Positions 8,901 through 19,543 of a stretch of 64,000 nucleotides of DNA are shown piece after piece (position 1 is the first letter of the stretch; each line of letters begins with the position of its first letter). The DNA comes from Pseudomonas orientalis (GTDB lineage Bacteria > Pseudomonadota > Gammaproteobacteria > Pseudomonadales > Pseudomonadaceae), in assembly GCF_022807995.1 (NCBI RefSeq), contig NZ_CP094351.1:432501-496500 (forward strand). The letters are read 5' to 3'. A program made the translations under genes and the position numbers. The notes beneath the pieces are model-generated. The model was not told the DNA's origin. It was given only the letters and a program-made list of their open reading frames with translations, and did not search any database.

Positions 8901-10808
8901 TCAGAGCTTGAATTTGGCGACCAGCGTCTGCAGATCCACGCTCAACCGCGTCAATTGAACACTCGCTGCGGCCGTTTCCTCGCTGGCGGCGGCGGTCTGT
9001 TCCGATACATCCCGTACCTTCAACACACTGCGATTGATCTCCTCGGCCACCGCGCTTTGCTGTTCGGCGGCGGCGGCAATCTGCGGGTTCATTTCCTGGA
9101 TCACCGATACCGTGCGGGCAATCGCCGCCAGGGCCTCGCCGGCGTCGCGGGTCAGGGCAACGCTGTTGTCGGTCAGGCTGCGGCTGCTGTCCATGATGTC
9201 CGCTACCTGCTGGGTGCCGTTATGCAGGCCCAGGATCAATCCTTCGATTTCTTCGGCTGATTCCTGTGTTCGCTGGGCCAGGCTGCGTACCTCGTCGGCG
9301 ACTACGGCGAACCCTTGGCCGGCACTGCCCGCGCGCGCCGCTTCGATGGCGGCGTTCAGGGCCAGCAGGTTGGTCTGTTGGGACAAGGACTTGATAACGT
9401 CGAGCACGCTGGCGATCTTCTGGCTTTCCTGTTGCAGGGTCAGCATGGCACGACCGGACAAAGCCATTTCACTGGCCAGGTTGCCGATCTGCTCAACCGC
9501 TTGAGTGACCACCTGCTCGCCGGCGCCGGCCTGCTGGTCTGCTTCGTTGGCGGCAACGGACGCGCGTTCGGCATGGCGTGCGACTTCCTGGGCGGTAGCG
9601 AGCATTTCATTCATCGCCGTGGCCACCTGGTCGGTTTCATCTTTCTGGTCGTTGAGCCCGTTGCGCGTCTGTTCAGTCACGGTGGACAACTGTGTCGCCG
9701 CACCGGCGATCTGGCGGGCGCTGTCACCGATGCTGCTGATCAGGCTGCGCAGGCTGCGGGTCATTTGCCCGATGCTGTGTTGCAGTTGGCCCAGTTCGTC
9801 GCGGCGCTCTACCTGGGTATCGTGGCTCAAGTCGCCCTGGGCAACACGGTTGGCGGCGATAAGGATTTCACGCAGCGGCGAAGCGATCTGCCGGGCAATC
9901 CACCACGCGGCCAGGGCGCCCAGCACGAGCGCAGCCAGCGTGACGCCGATCATCAAGGTGCGCGTCTGGTTGGCCTCTTCATTGCGCTTGGTGTTCTGGC
10001 TCTGGCTCAACAGGTTACTTTTCTCACGCAACGCGTTGAGCTGCTGCTCGAAGCGGTTTTGCACGGTCTCGACGTTGAGCTGGGCTTCCTTGAGCTTGAC
10101 CAGTTGTGCCCGATAATTGGCCAGGTCGGCTTTGAGCAGCGCCGAATCCACCGGCAGTGTGGTCACGGCGGCCTGTGCGATATCCAAGGCGTCCAGCGTC
10201 TGGCTGGCGGCCTCGGCATAGGCCTGTAACGATTCGGCCGCCCAGGCCGGGTTCTGGGCGCGATCCTCAGCCTGCTCCATGGCTTGGCGCAGTTGCTCGA
10301 TGGTATCGAGCGCCTTTTCGTCATTCTGGTCGGGCAGGTCGCTGGCGAATTCGGCCAGGGTGTCACTGGCTTGCAGGGCGGACGTCTTCAGCGCCGGGCG
10401 TATATTCTCGCGCTGTTCGATCAAGGCGGGTAGCTGCGCCAGCGCGGTCTTGAAATCGGCGACCAGGCGTACCGCCTCTTCATTACGTTGCACGTCCACC
10501 GGGTCTATCAGACGATGTGAAAGCTCTGCCAGATGCTGGTCGATTTTTTCGATCTTCTGCGCCATCTGGCCAAGGCTGGCTTTGTCCGCCAGGGTGCGGT
10601 ATACGATGCGATCGGCGCGCATGGCCTCGGCATATACGGCCAGCTGGCCCAGGCTCGTCAAGCTGTCGGAGCGATAAAGCACGGCGTTCAGGGCCTGCCA
10701 GCCCGTTGCAGCGATGATGAAGCTGAGCATCAGCACTTGGCCAAAACCCAGCGCGAGCTTGAGGCGTACGCTGGCGTTCACCAGCATGCGGGTCAGCCGA
10801 GATAACAT
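8901..10808 (-). CDS. Methyl-accepting chemotaxis protein, probable HBM sensor, copy 1
   Basis: Transmembrane chemoreceptor passing ligand signals to CheA/CheW. The frame is open to 11060, but ATG at 10808 follows GGGAGGTGCGCC and gives 635 residues beginning MLSRLTRMLVNASVRLK. TM1 is about residues 17-39, a helical periplasmic region about 40-281, TM2 284-304, then HAMP and a signalling domain with the highly conserved hairpin-tip region ([24 protein letters not shown]). The 240-residue all-helical sensor fits the helical bimodular (HBM) class, whose known members bind organic acids or amines; I infer this from size and from recalled synteny with PA5072 (McpK). The ligand is not determined. 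No C-terminal CheR-tether pentapeptide is seen. Confidence 0.9.
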   Translation of the reverse strand: MLSRLTRMLVNASVRLKLALGFGQVLMLSFIIAATGWQALNAVLYRSDSLTSLGQLAVYAEAMRADRIVYRTLADKASLGQMAQKIEKIDQHLAELSHRLIDPVDVQRNEEAVRLVADFKTALAQLPALIEQRENIRPALKTSALQASDTLAEFASDLPDQNDEKALDTIEQLRQAMEQAEDRAQNPAWAAESLQAYAEAASQTLDALDIAQAAVTTLPVDSALLKADLANYRAQLVKLKEAQLNVETVQNRFEQQLNALREKSNLLSQSQNTKRNEEANQTRTLMIGVTLAALVLGALAAWWIARQIASPLREILIAANRVAQGDLSHDTQVERRDELGQLQHSIGQMTRSLRSLISSIGDSARQIAGAATQLSTVTEQTRNGLNDQKDETDQVATAMNEMLATAQEVARHAERASVAANEADQQAGAGEQVVTQAVEQIGNLASEMALSGRAMLTLQQESQKIASVLDVIKSLSQQTNLLALNAAIEAARAGSAGQGFAVVADEVRSLAQRTQESAEEIEGLILGLHNGTQQVADIMDSSRSLTDNSVALTRDAGEALAAIARTVSVIQEMNPQIAAAAEQQSAVAEEINRSVLKVRDVSEQTAAASEETAAASVQLTRLSVDLQTLVAKFKL

Positions 10809-10941
10809 GGCGCACCTCCCATTCAGAAAAAGCGTTTCGCGACAGATGAACGCTAATTCGAATTGGAGTGAGGGCGGGCTGATAACCGTGTAGGAAATTT
10901 CACAAGATGCGGCAGCCGCAATCGACCGCCGCGCAGGTCTG

Positions 10942-12858
10942 TCAGATACGGAAGCGTCCGACCAGGGTTTGCAAGTAGATGCCCAGGCGGGCCAGCTCGG
11001 CACTGGACGCCGCCGTTTCTTCGCTGGCCGAAGAGGTTTGTTCGGAAACATCGCGCACATTCAACACGCTGCGGTTGATCTCCTCGGCGACGGCGCTTTG
11101 CTGTTCGGCGGCCGTGGCGATCTGCGAGTTCATCGCCTGGATGGTCGACACGGTGCGGGTGATGCTTTCCAGCGCGCTGCCGGCCCGGCGGGTCAGTTCG
11201 ACACTGCTGTCGGTCAGGCCGCGACTGTTGTCCATGATGGTCGCCACCTGCTGGGTACCGTTTTGCAGGCCGACGATCAGTTCCTCGATCTCTTCGGTGG
11301 ACTTCTGTGTGCGCTGGGCCAGGCTGCGCACTTCGTCGGCCACCACGGCGAAGCCACGTCCGGCTTCACCGGCACGCGCCGCTTCAATGGCCGCGTTGAG
11401 CGCCAGCAGGTTGGTTTGCTGGGCCACGGACTTGATGACGTCGAGCACGCTGCCGATCTTGTCGCTTTCGCGCTTCAGATCACCCATGGCGATCGTCGAG
11501 TTGCCGACTTCAGTGGCCAGGCGCTCGATCTGGGCGATGGCTTCGCCGACCACCTTGTCGCCTTCACGGGCCTGCAGGTCGGCGGCCACGGCGGCTTCCG
11601 ACGCTTCTTCGGCATTGCGCGCCACTTCCTGCACAGTGGCGGCCATTTCGTTCATGGCCGTGGCCACCTGGTCGGTCTCGATCTTCTGACTGTTGACCCC
11701 GGCGCTGGTCTGTTCGGTGACTGCCGACAGCTGCTCGGCGGCGCTGGCGATCTGGGTGACGCCGTCGCTGATACCGCCAATCAACGTGCGCAGGCCCACG
11801 GTCATGCTTTGCATGGCGCGTTGCAGTTGGCCCAGTTCATCCTGGCGGGCGGACTCCAGATTGTGGCTCAGGTCGCCCGAGGCCACGCGTTCGGCGACCT
11901 GGAGGGTTTGATTGAGCGGAATGATGATCTGGCGAGTGATGGCCCAGGCGGCGAAGAGGCCAAACAGCAGTGCCAGCAGGGTAGCCAGCAGCAACAGCTG
12001 TTTGGCTTGGGCGGCGTCGCTGTCGCGGACCACGGTTTGCGAGGCGGTGAGCTTGTTGCTGCGGTCCAGCAAGATGTCGCCCTGGGCGCTCATGATTTTC
12101 AGCGCGGCGGCGCTGGCCACCTGTGAGTCGCGGTACTGGCTGACAGCGGCGCGGTAGGCTTGCAGTGAAACGCCGGCCTGTTGCAGGTTGGTCGAAAATT
12201 GATCAGGTAGCTGGCCGTTGAGCGCGGCGACTTTCTTCAGGGCGTTATCGATGGCATCCAGCGCGGGCTGCTCGGCCTCGACTTTGCCGCTGTAGGTGTA
12301 ACCGCGCACCTGGAACCGCGCCTGCTGGATCAGCTTGCTCAGGTCGACGATGCTGTTGAATTGGCTGACGCTGTCGCCCTGTAGCAGGCTCGTTTCCACT
12401 TCACGGACTTTGAGCACCGCGTTGTCAGCGGTATCGCCAAGCTTGCTGCGCGCATTTTCGCGATTGGCGCCCGCCTGGACCATGGTGTCGAAGGCGCGCT
12501 TGTACTGATCCACGGCGGCGAGCTGGTCATCGATCAACGCGATATCGGCGGGCTGTTCAATCAGCGTCCGCGCGGTTTTCAGGCCGCTTTCCAGTTGGTC
12601 CAGAAAACCATTGACCGCCGCCGGGCCCTGTTCGCCACGGCGCATTTCAAAGTCCAGGCGCGCGATGCGCAGGTCCTTGCTCAAGTCGTTGAGGCTGGCG
12701 ATGTAGCCCAGTTTGTCGCCACGGCTGATCACACCTGAAAGCCCGGCCCAGCCGGTGAGTGTGATAATTAATGTAAGCAGCAACACCAGGCCGAAGCCGA
12801 CGCCCAGCTTGGTTTTGACGCTGACATTCCCCAGCTTTTCGGCTAACCAACGATACAT
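10942..12858 (-). CDS. Methyl-accepting chemotaxis protein, probable HBM sensor, copy 2
   Basis: A 638-residue chemoreceptor paralogous to the one just downstream (133-base gap). It starts [23 protein letters not shown] after CAGGGGAGTTCGCAGC. TM1 is about residues 18-40, a long helical periplasmic domain runs to about 280, TM2 follows ([18 protein letters not shown]), then HAMP and a signalling domain nearly identical to copy 1. The periplasmic parts are much more diverged than the cytoplasmic parts, consistent with duplication and ligand change. Both end in Phe-basic-hydrophobic residues (FKL, FRI). Ligand unknown. Confidence 0.9.
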   Translation of the reverse strand: MYRWLAEKLGNVSVKTKLGVGFGLVLLLTLIITLTGWAGLSGVISRGDKLGYIASLNDLSKDLRIARLDFEMRRGEQGPAAVNGFLDQLESGLKTARTLIEQPADIALIDDQLAAVDQYKRAFDTMVQAGANRENARSKLGDTADNAVLKVREVETSLLQGDSVSQFNSIVDLSKLIQQARFQVRGYTYSGKVEAEQPALDAIDNALKKVAALNGQLPDQFSTNLQQAGVSLQAYRAAVSQYRDSQVASAAALKIMSAQGDILLDRSNKLTASQTVVRDSDAAQAKQLLLLATLLALLFGLFAAWAITRQIIIPLNQTLQVAERVASGDLSHNLESARQDELGQLQRAMQSMTVGLRTLIGGISDGVTQIASAAEQLSAVTEQTSAGVNSQKIETDQVATAMNEMAATVQEVARNAEEASEAAVAADLQAREGDKVVGEAIAQIERLATEVGNSTIAMGDLKRESDKIGSVLDVIKSVAQQTNLLALNAAIEAARAGEAGRGFAVVADEVRSLAQRTQKSTEEIEELIVGLQNGTQQVATIMDNSRGLTDSSVELTRRAGSALESITRTVSTIQAMNSQIATAAEQQSAVAEEINRSVLNVRDVSEQTSSASEETAASSAELARLGIYLQTLVGRFRI

Positions 12859-12942
12859 GCTGCGAACTCCCCTGGAGCAAGGCTTGGACTTATTCCGGGG
12901 TTATCGGCATGTGTATGAAATTCTGAAGCGACGCAGTACCCC

Positions 12943-13033
12943 TGTGGGAGGGGGCTTGCCCCCGATAGCGGTGTATCAGCCACTAAATGTGGTGACTGAT
13001 ACTCTGCCATCGGGGGCAAGCCCCCCTCCCACA
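12943..13033. repeat. REPIN (inverted REP pair)
   Basis: Same architecture as the copy at 8783: TGTGGGAGGGGGCTTGCCCCC outer arm, GATAGCGGTGTATCAG inner arm, and the complementary right half with one extra C in the right REP. Located between the chemoreceptor start and the rsmE stop. Confidence 0.93.
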
Positions 13034-13044
13034 CTGGATCATTG

Positions 13045-13752
13045 TCAGAACAAGCGGGCAAGCAGGGCGGTGACGGCGGTTTCAACCCGCAGGATGCGCG
13101 CGCCCAGTTGCACCGGCTGCAGGCCGGCCTTGCTCAGCAATTCGACTTCATAGGGGATCCAGCCACCTTCCGGCCCGATGGCCAGGGTCACCGCTTCATC
13201 CAGGCCACGGGGGCAAGGTGGGTAATCGCCGGGGTGGCCGATCAGGCCCAGGGTGCCCGCGGCCATGGCCGGCAAGCGATCCTCAACGAACGGCTTGAAG
13301 CGCTTCTCGATAATGATCTCGGGCAATACCGTGTCCCGCGCCTGTTCCAGGCCAAGGATGAATTGCTCGCGAATCGCTTCAGGCTCCAGGAACGGGGTCT
13401 GCCAGAAGCTTTTTTCTACGCGGTAGCTGTTGACCAGCACCACCTTCGGCACGCCCATGGCCGCCACCGTTTGCAGGACCCGACGCAGCATCTTCGGGCG
13501 CGGCAGGGCCAGCAGCAGGGTCAGCGGCAGTTTGCTCGGCGGCGTCTGGTCGAAGCTGACGTGCAGCTCCGCTTCCCCAGTTTCCAGGCGCAGCAGTTGA
13601 GCATTACCCATCAGCCCGCCAATGCGGCCCACGCGCAGGTTGTCGCCCACTACGGCGCGGTGGACCTCCTGCATATGCACCAGGCGCCGATCACGCAGCA
13701 CCACCCGGTCGGCCGCGATAAAATCGGCCTCTTCCAGCAGCAGCAGGTTCAC
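13045..13752 (-). CDS. rsmE: 16S rRNA (uracil-1498-N3)-methyltransferase RsmE
   Basis: Methylates N3 of U1498 in 16S rRNA of the 30S subunit using S-adenosylmethionine. The 235-residue product has an N-terminal PUA-like part and a C-terminal SPOUT (knotted) domain; the SAM-binding LAIGPEGGW near residue 190 and the closing [11 protein letters not shown] are both present. The start is a GTG at 13752 that overlaps the tatC stop by 4 bases, so rsmE is the last gene of the ubiE-tatC run. Length is normal for the family. Confidence 0.95.
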   Translation of the reverse strand: MNLLLLEEADFIAADRVVLRDRRLVHMQEVHRAVVGDNLRVGRIGGLMGNAQLLRLETGEAELHVSFDQTPPSKLPLTLLLALPRPKMLRRVLQTVAAMGVPKVVLVNSYRVEKSFWQTPFLEPEAIREQFILGLEQARDTVLPEIIIEKRFKPFVEDRLPAMAAGTLGLIGHPGDYPPCPRGLDEAVTLAIGPEGGWIPYEVELLSKAGLQPVQLGARILRVETAVTALLARLF

Positions 13753-14540
13753 GGCTGGGTCGCTGGCGGCTGGTCGTCGTCGGCGGTCTGGTCATCCGGG
13801 TGTTCGCCACGCTTGCTGATCAAGCCGCTGAACAGGATGCCGATCTCGAACAGCATCCACATCGGCACGGCCAGCAGGGTCTGGGAGAAGATGTCCGGCG
13901 GGGTAAGGATCATGCCGACCACGAAGCAGCCGATGATCACGTACGGTCGGATCTTCTTCAGGTAAGCCACATTGACCACGCCGATCCACACCAGCAACAC
14001 CACCGCCACCGGAATTTCGAAGGCCACGCCAAAGGCGAAGAACAGCGTCATCACGAAGTCGAGGTAGCTGGTGATGTCGGTCATCATTTCCACGCCGGCC
14101 GGGGTGGCGGCGGCGAAGAACTTGAAGATCAGCGGAAACACCAGGAAGTAGGCGAAGGCCATGCCGGTATAGAACAGCAGGATGCTCGACACCAGCAACG
14201 GCACGGCGATGCGCTTCTCATGCTTGTACAACCCCGGCGCGATGAAGCCCCAGATCTGATGCAGGATCACCGGGATCGCCAGGAACAGCGAGACCATCAT
14301 GGTCAGCTTCAACGGCGTCAGGAACGGCGACGACACGTCGGTGGCGATCATCGTCGCGCCGGCCGGCAGATACTGGCGCAGCGGCGTGGAGACGAAGGTA
14401 TAGATCTGCTGGGTGAAGGCAAACAGCCCGGCAAAGATGATGAAGATGGCCGCTACGCAACGCAGCAGGCGGGTACGCAGCTCGGTGAGGTGCGAGACCA
14501 GCGGCATGTGCTGGTCGTTTTCCGGTTTATCAGCGCTCAT
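13749..14540 (-). CDS. tatC: Sec-independent protein translocase TatC
   Basis: Six-span inner-membrane protein that, with TatB, recognises twin-arginine signal peptides of folded proteins. It has 263 residues with the N-terminal [12 protein letters not shown] segment (conserved E in the signal-peptide site), the FxxPL pattern FVSTPLR, and FALAFEIP-like [11 protein letters not shown]. Six hydrophobic spans can be counted. The C-terminal tail is Asp/Gln/Pro-rich. The gene overlaps tatB by 4 bases upstream and rsmE by 4 bases downstream. Confidence 0.96.
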   Translation of the reverse strand: MSADKPENDQHMPLVSHLTELRTRLLRCVAAIFIIFAGLFAFTQQIYTFVSTPLRQYLPAGATMIATDVSSPFLTPLKLTMMVSLFLAIPVILHQIWGFIAPGLYKHEKRIAVPLLVSSILLFYTGMAFAYFLVFPLIFKFFAAATPAGVEMMTDITSYLDFVMTLFFAFGVAFEIPVAVVLLVWIGVVNVAYLKKIRPYVIIGCFVVGMILTPPDIFSQTLLAVPMWMLFEIGILFSGLISKRGEHPDDQTADDDQPPATQP

Positions 14541-14941
14541 GGGGCTCGCGGCGGCAATGTAGGGTCATGGGGTGCGGGCGACGCAACGGGCGTCGGCGCA
14601 GGCTCGGTCGGCGCGGTCGGTGCCGGGGGGGCGGCTTGCGCCGCAGGCGCGATACTGTTGTGGGCCGCTGGTTCCACCGGCTTGGCGGGCTCCTGCACCG
14701 GCGACAGAATCTTGCGCGCCTCCTGCTCCAGCGACAGGATGTGTTCGTTATGCAGTTGCCGACGGATCTCGTCGGCACCGATTTCCCGTTCAACTTCCTG
14801 TTTGATCGCGTTGAAACTGCGCTTCAGGCGCCCGATCCACAGGCCGGCCGTGCGTGCTGCACCGGGCAGGCGTTCGGGCCCCAATACCAGCAGGGCCACG
14901 AGGCCGACGAGCAGCAGTTCAGAGAAGCTGATACCAAACAT
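14537..14941 (-). CDS. tatB: Sec-independent protein translocase TatB
   Basis: Single-span inner-membrane partner of TatC in the Tat receptor complex. The N-terminus [26 protein letters not shown] is the TatB hallmark (Glu in the span, LGPERLP hinge), followed by an amphipathic helix ([18 protein letters not shown]) and a long Pro/Ala-rich disordered tail. Length 134 residues. It is 10 bases after tatA and overlaps tatC by 4 bases. Confidence 0.95.
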   Translation of the reverse strand: MFGISFSELLLVGLVALLVLGPERLPGAARTAGLWIGRLKRSFNAIKQEVEREIGADEIRRQLHNEHILSLEQEARKILSPVQEPAKPVEPAAHNSIAPAAQAAPPAPTAPTEPAPTPVASPAPHDPTLPPRAP

Positions 14942-14951
14942 TAGTCAGTGC

Positions 14952-15230
14952 TCACGAGTCTTTGCGGGTCGGCTCTTCGACTTTTTCAGCCTGCACGTCG
15001 AAGGTGCGACGCTCGGTGATCGGCTGGGCGGCCTGCGGATGCACCGGCTGGGCCGGTGGAACCGGGTTTGCACTGGGTTCGGCCGGCTTTTCATCGTCGT
15101 TCATGGCTTTACGAAAACCCTTGATCGACTCGCCGACATCGGTACCCAGGTTCTTGAGTTTCTTGGTGCCGAACACCAGTACCACGACCACCAGAATGAC
15201 GATCCAGTGTTTCCAGTCAAAAATACCCAT
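14952..15230 (-). CDS. tatA: Sec-independent protein translocase TatA
   Basis: Pore-forming subunit of the twin-arginine translocase. The product is 92 residues: a short N-tail and membrane span ([23 protein letters not shown]), the [10 protein letters not shown] hinge, an amphipathic helix and a charged, proline-containing tail. First of three tat genes; 25 bases downstream of hisE. Confidence 0.95.
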   Translation of the reverse strand: MGIFDWKHWIVILVVVVLVFGTKKLKNLGTDVGESIKGFRKAMNDDEKPAEPSANPVPPAQPVHPQAAQPITERRTFDVQAEKVEEPTRKDS

Positions 15231-15255
15231 GCTGCAAATCCTCGATAAAAGTTAT

Positions 15256-15588
15256 TCAGGTGGACGGGCGTGCAGCCTTCTCGGCGTGCCCCGACAGGCC
15301 GAAGCGCCGGTCCAGTTCATCCAGCACGGCCTGTGGATGCTGCCCCAGTTGGGCGAGCATGACCAGGCTATGGAACCACAGGTCGGCGGTCTCGTAGATG
15401 ACATCGCTGCAATCGCCGCTGATCTGCGCATCCTTGGCGGCAATGATCGTCTCGACGGATTCTTCGCCGAGTTTTTCCAGAATCTTGTTCAAGCCCTTGT
15501 GATACAGGCTGGCGACGTAGGAGCTGTCGGCATCCGCGCCCTTGCGCTCTTCCAGCACCTGGGCCACGCGGTTGAGGGTATCGCTCAT
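15256..15588 (-). CDS. hisE: Phosphoribosyl-ATP pyrophosphatase HisE
   Basis: Second step of histidine biosynthesis: hydrolyses phosphoribosyl-ATP to phosphoribosyl-AMP. ATG at 15588 gives 110 residues starting [16 protein letters not shown]; the longer frame to 15651 runs into hisI and is not used. The all-alpha MazG-like motifs are present: [15 protein letters not shown] and [12 protein letters not shown], which bind Mg. HisE and HisI are separate genes here, as usual in Pseudomonas, with a two-base gap between the hisI stop and the hisE start. Confidence 0.95.
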   Translation of the reverse strand: MSDTLNRVAQVLEERKGADADSSYVASLYHKGLNKILEKLGEESVETIIAAKDAQISGDCSDVIYETADLWFHSLVMLAQLGQHPQAVLDELDRRFGLSGHAEKAARPST

Positions 15589-15590
15589 GA

Positions 15591-15983
15591 TCAGTGTCCT
15601 GCCGAATAAATGGCGTGCGGGTCTTTGAGCACCGGTTCCACCACCTTCCACTCGCCGTTCTCGAACACACGATAGAAGCAGCTGTGACGGCCGGTATGGC
15701 AGGCGATGCCGCCGATCTGTTCGACCTTGAGGATCACCACGTCGCCATCGCAGTCCAGGCGCAGCTCATGCAGCGTTTGCACATGCCCGGACTCCTCGCC
15801 CTTGCGCCACAGTTTGCCACGCGAACGTGACCAGTAGATGGCGCGCTGCTCGGCGGCGGTGAGGCTCAGGGCCTCGCGGTTCATCCAGGCCATCATCAGC
15901 ACGCGCCCGGTCTTGTAGTCCTGGGCAATGGCCGGCACCAGGCCGTCACTGTCCCACTTGATCTCGTCCAGCCAGTCTTTCAT
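15591..15983 (-). CDS. hisI: Phosphoribosyl-AMP cyclohydrolase HisI
   Basis: Third step of histidine biosynthesis, opening the purine ring of phosphoribosyl-AMP. ATG at 15983 gives 130 residues beginning [22 protein letters not shown]. The family metal-site residues are visible in LRLDCDGD and in the C-terminal [10 protein letters not shown]. The frame extends upstream to 16184 but that part overlaps ubiB and lacks similarity. The gene lies 41 bases after ubiB and 2 bases before hisE. Confidence 0.95.
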   Translation of the reverse strand: MKDWLDEIKWDSDGLVPAIAQDYKTGRVLMMAWMNREALSLTAAEQRAIYWSRSRGKLWRKGEESGHVQTLHELRLDCDGDVVILKVEQIGGIACHTGRHSCFYRVFENGEWKVVEPVLKDPHAIYSAGH

Positions 15984-16024
15984 GTTCGGCTCCGGCAATT
16001 TGCGACAGTGTATAACCGGATGGG

Positions 16025-17629
16025 TTATCGACGCACGATCAGATAAACGCCCACGGCGACCATGATCGCGGCCGGCCAGTAGCTCAGTTGATTCAACGGT
16101 CCGCCAATCGCCAGCATGACTCCACCCACCAGATGTGCGGCGCCGAGCAGGCGCAGGAACCAGTCGTCCCTGCGCTTGCGCCATGGCGGCTCCGGGTCCC
16201 TGGCGTGAGGCTGGGACATGCGTTCGAGCAGGTCACGGGTCATATTGGCCAGGTGCGGCAACTGTTCCATCTGGCTGTGCAGGTTGCCCAGCATGGTTTT
16301 CGGGCTCATTCGCTCACGCATCCAGCGCTCCAGGAACGGCTGCGCGGTGTTCCAGAGATCGAGGTCCGGATACAGCTGGCGACCCAGGCCTTCAATGTTG
16401 AGCAGGGTTTTTTGCAGCAGCACCAACTGCGGCTGCACTTCCATATTGAAGCGCCGCGCCGTCTGGAACAGACGCATCAGCACCTGACCGAAGGAAATAT
16501 CCTTTAACGGTTTTTCAAAGATCGGCTCGCACACGGTGCGGATTGCCGCTTCGAATTCATTCAGCTTGGTTTCCGCCGGCACCCAGCCCGAGTCGATGTG
16601 CAGTTGCGCCACGCGGCGGTAGTCACGCTTGAAAAAGGCGAACAGGTTACGCGCCAGGTAGTCCTGGTCTTCGGGTGTGAGGCTGCCGACGATGCCGCAG
16701 TCGATTGCGATGTACTGCGGACTCCACGGATTCACGGTGCTGACGAAGATGTTGCCCGGGTGCATGTCGGCGTGGAAGAAACTGTCGCGGAACACCTGGG
16801 TGAAGAAAATTTCCACGCCGCGCTCGGCGAGCATTTTCATGTCGGTGCGCTGGTCGGCCAGTGTGGCGAGGTCGGTGACTTGCACGCCGTAGATGCGCTC
16901 CATCACCAGCACTTTGGGGCGGCACCAGTCCCAATACACTTGCGGCACGTACAGCAGCTGCGAGCCTTCGAAATTGCGGCGCAGCTGGCTGGCGTTGGCC
17001 GCTTCGCGCAGCAGGTCGAGTTCGTCGTAGATGGTTTTTTCGTAGTCGGCCACCACATCCACCGGATGCAGCAGGCGCGCATCGGCGGAGAACCGCTCGG
17101 CAGCGCGGGCCAGGATGAACAGCCACGCCAGGTCCTGGCCGATGATCGGCTTGAGGCCCGGGCGGATGACTTTCACCACCACTTCTTCGCCGCTCTTGAG
17201 CTGCGCGGCATGCACCTGTGCGACTGAGGCCGAAGCCAGCGGCTCGACATCGAAGCGGCTGAACACCTCGCTGATTTTCCTGCCCAACTGCTCTTCGATG
17301 AGTTTCATCGACAACTGCGAATCGAACGGCGGCACGCGGTCCTGCAGCAGCATCAGCTCATCGGCGATGTCTTCGGGCAACAAGTCGCGGCGCGTCGACA
17401 AGATCTGCCCGAACTTGATAAAGATCGGCCCCAGGTCCTGCAACGCCAGGCGCACGCGAGCACCTCGGCTCAGCTCCAGTTTTCTGCGCGGCAACCAGCG
17501 CCACGGCAGCACATAACGCACTGCCAGCAGGAACCAGGGCAGGGGCAGGGCAAACAGCAGGTCATCGAGGCGGTAGCGGATTACGACGCGCTGGATACGA
17601 AACAAACGGCGGACGGCGAGCAGCTTCAT
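16025..17629 (-). CDS. ubiB: Ubiquinone biosynthesis regulatory kinase-like protein UbiB
   Basis: Atypical (ABC1/ADCK/UbiB) kinase-fold ATPase that supports the ubiquinone biosynthesis complex at the inner membrane. The 534-residue product contains the family KxGQ motif ([16 protein letters not shown]), the Ala-rich loop with [11 protein letters not shown], the VKVIRPG lysine, a catalytic-loop-like [10 protein letters not shown] and the metal-site AIDCG. Two C-terminal hydrophobic segments ([17 protein letters not shown] and [13 protein letters not shown]) anchor it to the membrane. It overlaps ubiJ by 4 bases. Confidence 0.95.
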   Translation of the reverse strand: MKLLAVRRLFRIQRVVIRYRLDDLLFALPLPWFLLAVRYVLPWRWLPRRKLELSRGARVRLALQDLGPIFIKFGQILSTRRDLLPEDIADELMLLQDRVPPFDSQLSMKLIEEQLGRKISEVFSRFDVEPLASASVAQVHAAQLKSGEEVVVKVIRPGLKPIIGQDLAWLFILARAAERFSADARLLHPVDVVADYEKTIYDELDLLREAANASQLRRNFEGSQLLYVPQVYWDWCRPKVLVMERIYGVQVTDLATLADQRTDMKMLAERGVEIFFTQVFRDSFFHADMHPGNIFVSTVNPWSPQYIAIDCGIVGSLTPEDQDYLARNLFAFFKRDYRRVAQLHIDSGWVPAETKLNEFEAAIRTVCEPIFEKPLKDISFGQVLMRLFQTARRFNMEVQPQLVLLQKTLLNIEGLGRQLYPDLDLWNTAQPFLERWMRERMSPKTMLGNLHSQMEQLPHLANMTRDLLERMSQPHARDPEPPWRKRRDDWFLRLLGAAHLVGGVMLAIGGPLNQLSYWPAAIMVAVGVYLIVRR

Positions 17630-18249
17630 GCGTTATCGCTTGGATCAAGGGAACGGCTCAGGCGCTCGAAGCGGGCCTCGAGGCGTTCCAGGTCGATTTT
17701 GGCCTTGTCGAGCTCACGAAAGCGCGCTTGCGCTTCTCGTTGCCCGACCAGGGTGCGCGATTCTTCGCTCAGGTATTCGGCGAGGTTCTGGTTGAGGCTG
17801 GCGAACCCTTGCTGGTACCAGCGCGAACGGCTGCGCAGGTGCCCACTGAGCAGCTGGGTGGCGACGGGGCCGATCCAGCGCGAGAGTTCGAATTCCCAGT
17901 CCAGGTCCAGGTCCTGCAACACGGCGGCCAGGTCCATCAGCACCGCGCTGTCGCCTTCCAGCGCCACTTCGGGGCTGTGCAGGATAGCGGTCTTGTTGCG
18001 GCTCAACGCCAGGTGCAACAGGCTGGAGGCCGGCGCACGCAAGGTGCAGTCGGCCTCGGCGGCCCATTGCGTGGCGAGCAGCAGGCCTTCATCGCTGGGC
18101 AGGATAAACAGCTGCAAGGCGGGGCTGCGGCAATCGACGGCGATGACGTTGCCGGTCAGGTGCGCAAGCCGCGCCAGGGCGGTGCTGTCCAGGCGCAAAA
18201 CACGGTTGAGCCCGTGTTCGACGCTGGCGACAAGGCCTGCGAGCAGCAT
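17626..18249 (-). CDS. ubiJ: Ubiquinone biosynthesis accessory factor UbiJ (SCP2 domain)
   Basis: Lipid-binding accessory factor that helps assemble the soluble Ubi complex around hydrophobic intermediates. The 207-residue product has an N-terminal SCP2 sterol-carrier-like domain and a C-terminal coiled coil ([25 protein letters not shown]). It sits between ubiE and ubiB, the conserved ubiE-ubiJ-ubiB order; start and stop overlap both neighbours (1 base with ubiE as TGATG, 4 bases with ubiB). Confidence 0.9.
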   Translation of the reverse strand: MLLAGLVASVEHGLNRVLRLDSTALARLAHLTGNVIAVDCRSPALQLFILPSDEGLLLATQWAAEADCTLRAPASSLLHLALSRNKTAILHSPEVALEGDSAVLMDLAAVLQDLDLDWEFELSRWIGPVATQLLSGHLRSRSRWYQQGFASLNQNLAEYLSEESRTLVGQREAQARFRELDKAKIDLERLEARFERLSRSLDPSDNA

Positions 18250-19019
18250 CAGGGCTTGATGCCGCGGTGCAGGGCAACGATGCCCGAGGTCATGTTGTGG
18301 TAGGTCACGCGGTCGAAACCGGCCTCCACCATCATGGACTTCAGGGTTTCCTGGTCGGGGTGCATGCGGATCGATTCAGCCAGGTAGCGATAGCTCTCGG
18401 CATCATTGGTGATCAGCTTGCCCATCAACGGCATGAAGGCAAACGAATAGGTGTCGTACACCTTGGACATCAGCGCGTTGGTCGGCTTGGAGAATTCCAG
18501 CACCAGCAGGCGGCCACCCGGCTTGAGCACGCGCAGCATCGAGCGGATCGCGTCCTCCTTGTGGGTGACGTTGCGCAGGCCGAAGGCGATGGTCACGCAA
18601 TCGAAGTGGTTGTCCGGGAACGGCAGTTTTTCCGCATCGGCCTGAACGAATTCGATATTGCCGGCCACGCCCTTGTCGAGCAGACGGTCGCGACCGACCT
18701 TGAGCATCGAGCCGTTGATATCGGCCAGTACCACCTGGCCGGTAGGCCCTACCAGCTTGGAAAATTTGGCTGCCAGATCGCCCGTGCCACCGGCGATATC
18801 GAGCACGCGATTGCCGGTGCGTACGCCCGACAGTTCGATGGTAAAACGCTTCCATAGGCGGTGCATGCCACCGGACAGCACGTCGTTCATCAAGTCGTAC
18901 TTGGCGGCTACGGAGTGGAACACCTCAGCGACTTTTTCCGCTTTCTGGCTTTCCGGGACGTTCTTGAAGCCGAAGTGAGTGGTGGGTTCGGCATCGCTGC
19001 CTTTGCGCTGATCAGTCAT
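18249..19019 (-). CDS. ubiE: Ubiquinone/menaquinone methyltransferase UbiE
   Basis: SAM-dependent C-methyltransferase of ubiquinone biosynthesis (2-polyprenyl-6-methoxy-1,4-benzoquinol methylase). ATG at 19019 gives 256 residues; an upstream extension to 19082 has no family similarity. Motif I is [12 protein letters not shown], with the UbiE signatures [18 protein letters not shown] and [11 protein letters not shown]. It is the first gene of the minus-strand ubiE-ubiJ-ubiB-hisI-hisE-tatABC-rsmE run, and is divergent from the PHA-associated gene at 19164 across a 144-base gap. Confidence 0.96.
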   Translation of the reverse strand: MTDQRKGSDAEPTTHFGFKNVPESQKAEKVAEVFHSVAAKYDLMNDVLSGGMHRLWKRFTIELSGVRTGNRVLDIAGGTGDLAAKFSKLVGPTGQVVLADINGSMLKVGRDRLLDKGVAGNIEFVQADAEKLPFPDNHFDCVTIAFGLRNVTHKEDAIRSMLRVLKPGGRLLVLEFSKPTNALMSKVYDTYSFAFMPLMGKLITNDAESYRYLAESIRMHPDQETLKSMMVEAGFDRVTYHNMTSGIVALHRGIKP

Positions 19020-19163
19020 ATCGCTGTCACCAAAAGAGAATGCGGGACATGATAATCCCCGGGGCCTGCTTTGTCTTGGCAAGGCTGAAGGTAAGATAGG
19101 TGCTTATCGAGACCTTTTGCCGCATGGAAGGTTTCCAAGCCTCTATAGAAAGGAGTCATTGCA

Positions 19164-19439
19164 ATGGCCCGCATCACCGTTGAGCGTGAGCATTCCCTGG
19201 GTAAAGCAGGCGCACGGGCGAAAGCCGACACGCTGGCGCAGAAACTCAAGGATAAGTATGGCGTGGAGTCGTCGTGGTCCGGCGATACCTTGAATCTCAA
19301 GCGGTCGGGTGTTGAAGGCACGGTTCAGGTCTTTGATGATTCATTGCGTATCGATGTGAAGCTGGGCCTGTTGATGTCGGCCATGAGTGGTCCCCTCAAG
19401 TCCGAAATCGAAAAAGCCCTGGATAAGGCGCTGGCCTGA
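19164..19439 (+). CDS. Small polyhydroxyalkanoic acid system protein (PHA_gran_rgn family)
   Basis: A 91-residue protein beginning MARITVEREHSLGKAGARAKADTL, which I recognise as the polyhydroxyalkanoic acid system family often found next to phasin genes in Pseudomonas; its biochemical role is not established to my knowledge. It shows an N-terminal helix, a beta-rich middle (YGVESSWSGDTLNLKRSGVEGTVQVF) and a C-terminal helix. GAAAGGAG lies 8-12 bases before the ATG. TTGTCT (19071-19076) and TAAGAT (19092-19097, 15-base spacer) form a possible promoter. Confidence 0.75.
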   Translation: MARITVEREHSLGKAGARAKADTLAQKLKDKYGVESSWSGDTLNLKRSGVEGTVQVFDDSLRIDVKLGLLMSAMSGPLKSEIEKALDKALA

Positions 19440-19450
19440 TTCGACGCTCT

Positions 19451-19479
19451 TAGGGTGCCGATTCTAATTTTTCACCCTA
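19451..19479. promoter_or_regulatory. Inverted repeat upstream of phaI (candidate operator)
   Basis: TAGGGTG at 19451-19457 is mirrored by CACCCTA at 19473-19479 across 15 AT-rich bases, 65 bases before the phaI start. PhaD (TetR family, encoded nearby) controls phaI in P. putida, so an operator is expected here; assignment to PhaD is inference. Confidence 0.35.
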
Positions 19480-19543
19480 CGTTGTGCCCAAGCCCCCAAC
19501 TCCGGCGGGCGGTTCCTCCACCCGTTTCTACGTGAGGTGCACC

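Noticed and set aside
10809-11060. 84-codon extension of chemoreceptor copy 1
   Set aside because: It overlaps the end of copy 2 and lacks similarity; ATG 10808 has a strong Shine-Dalgarno.
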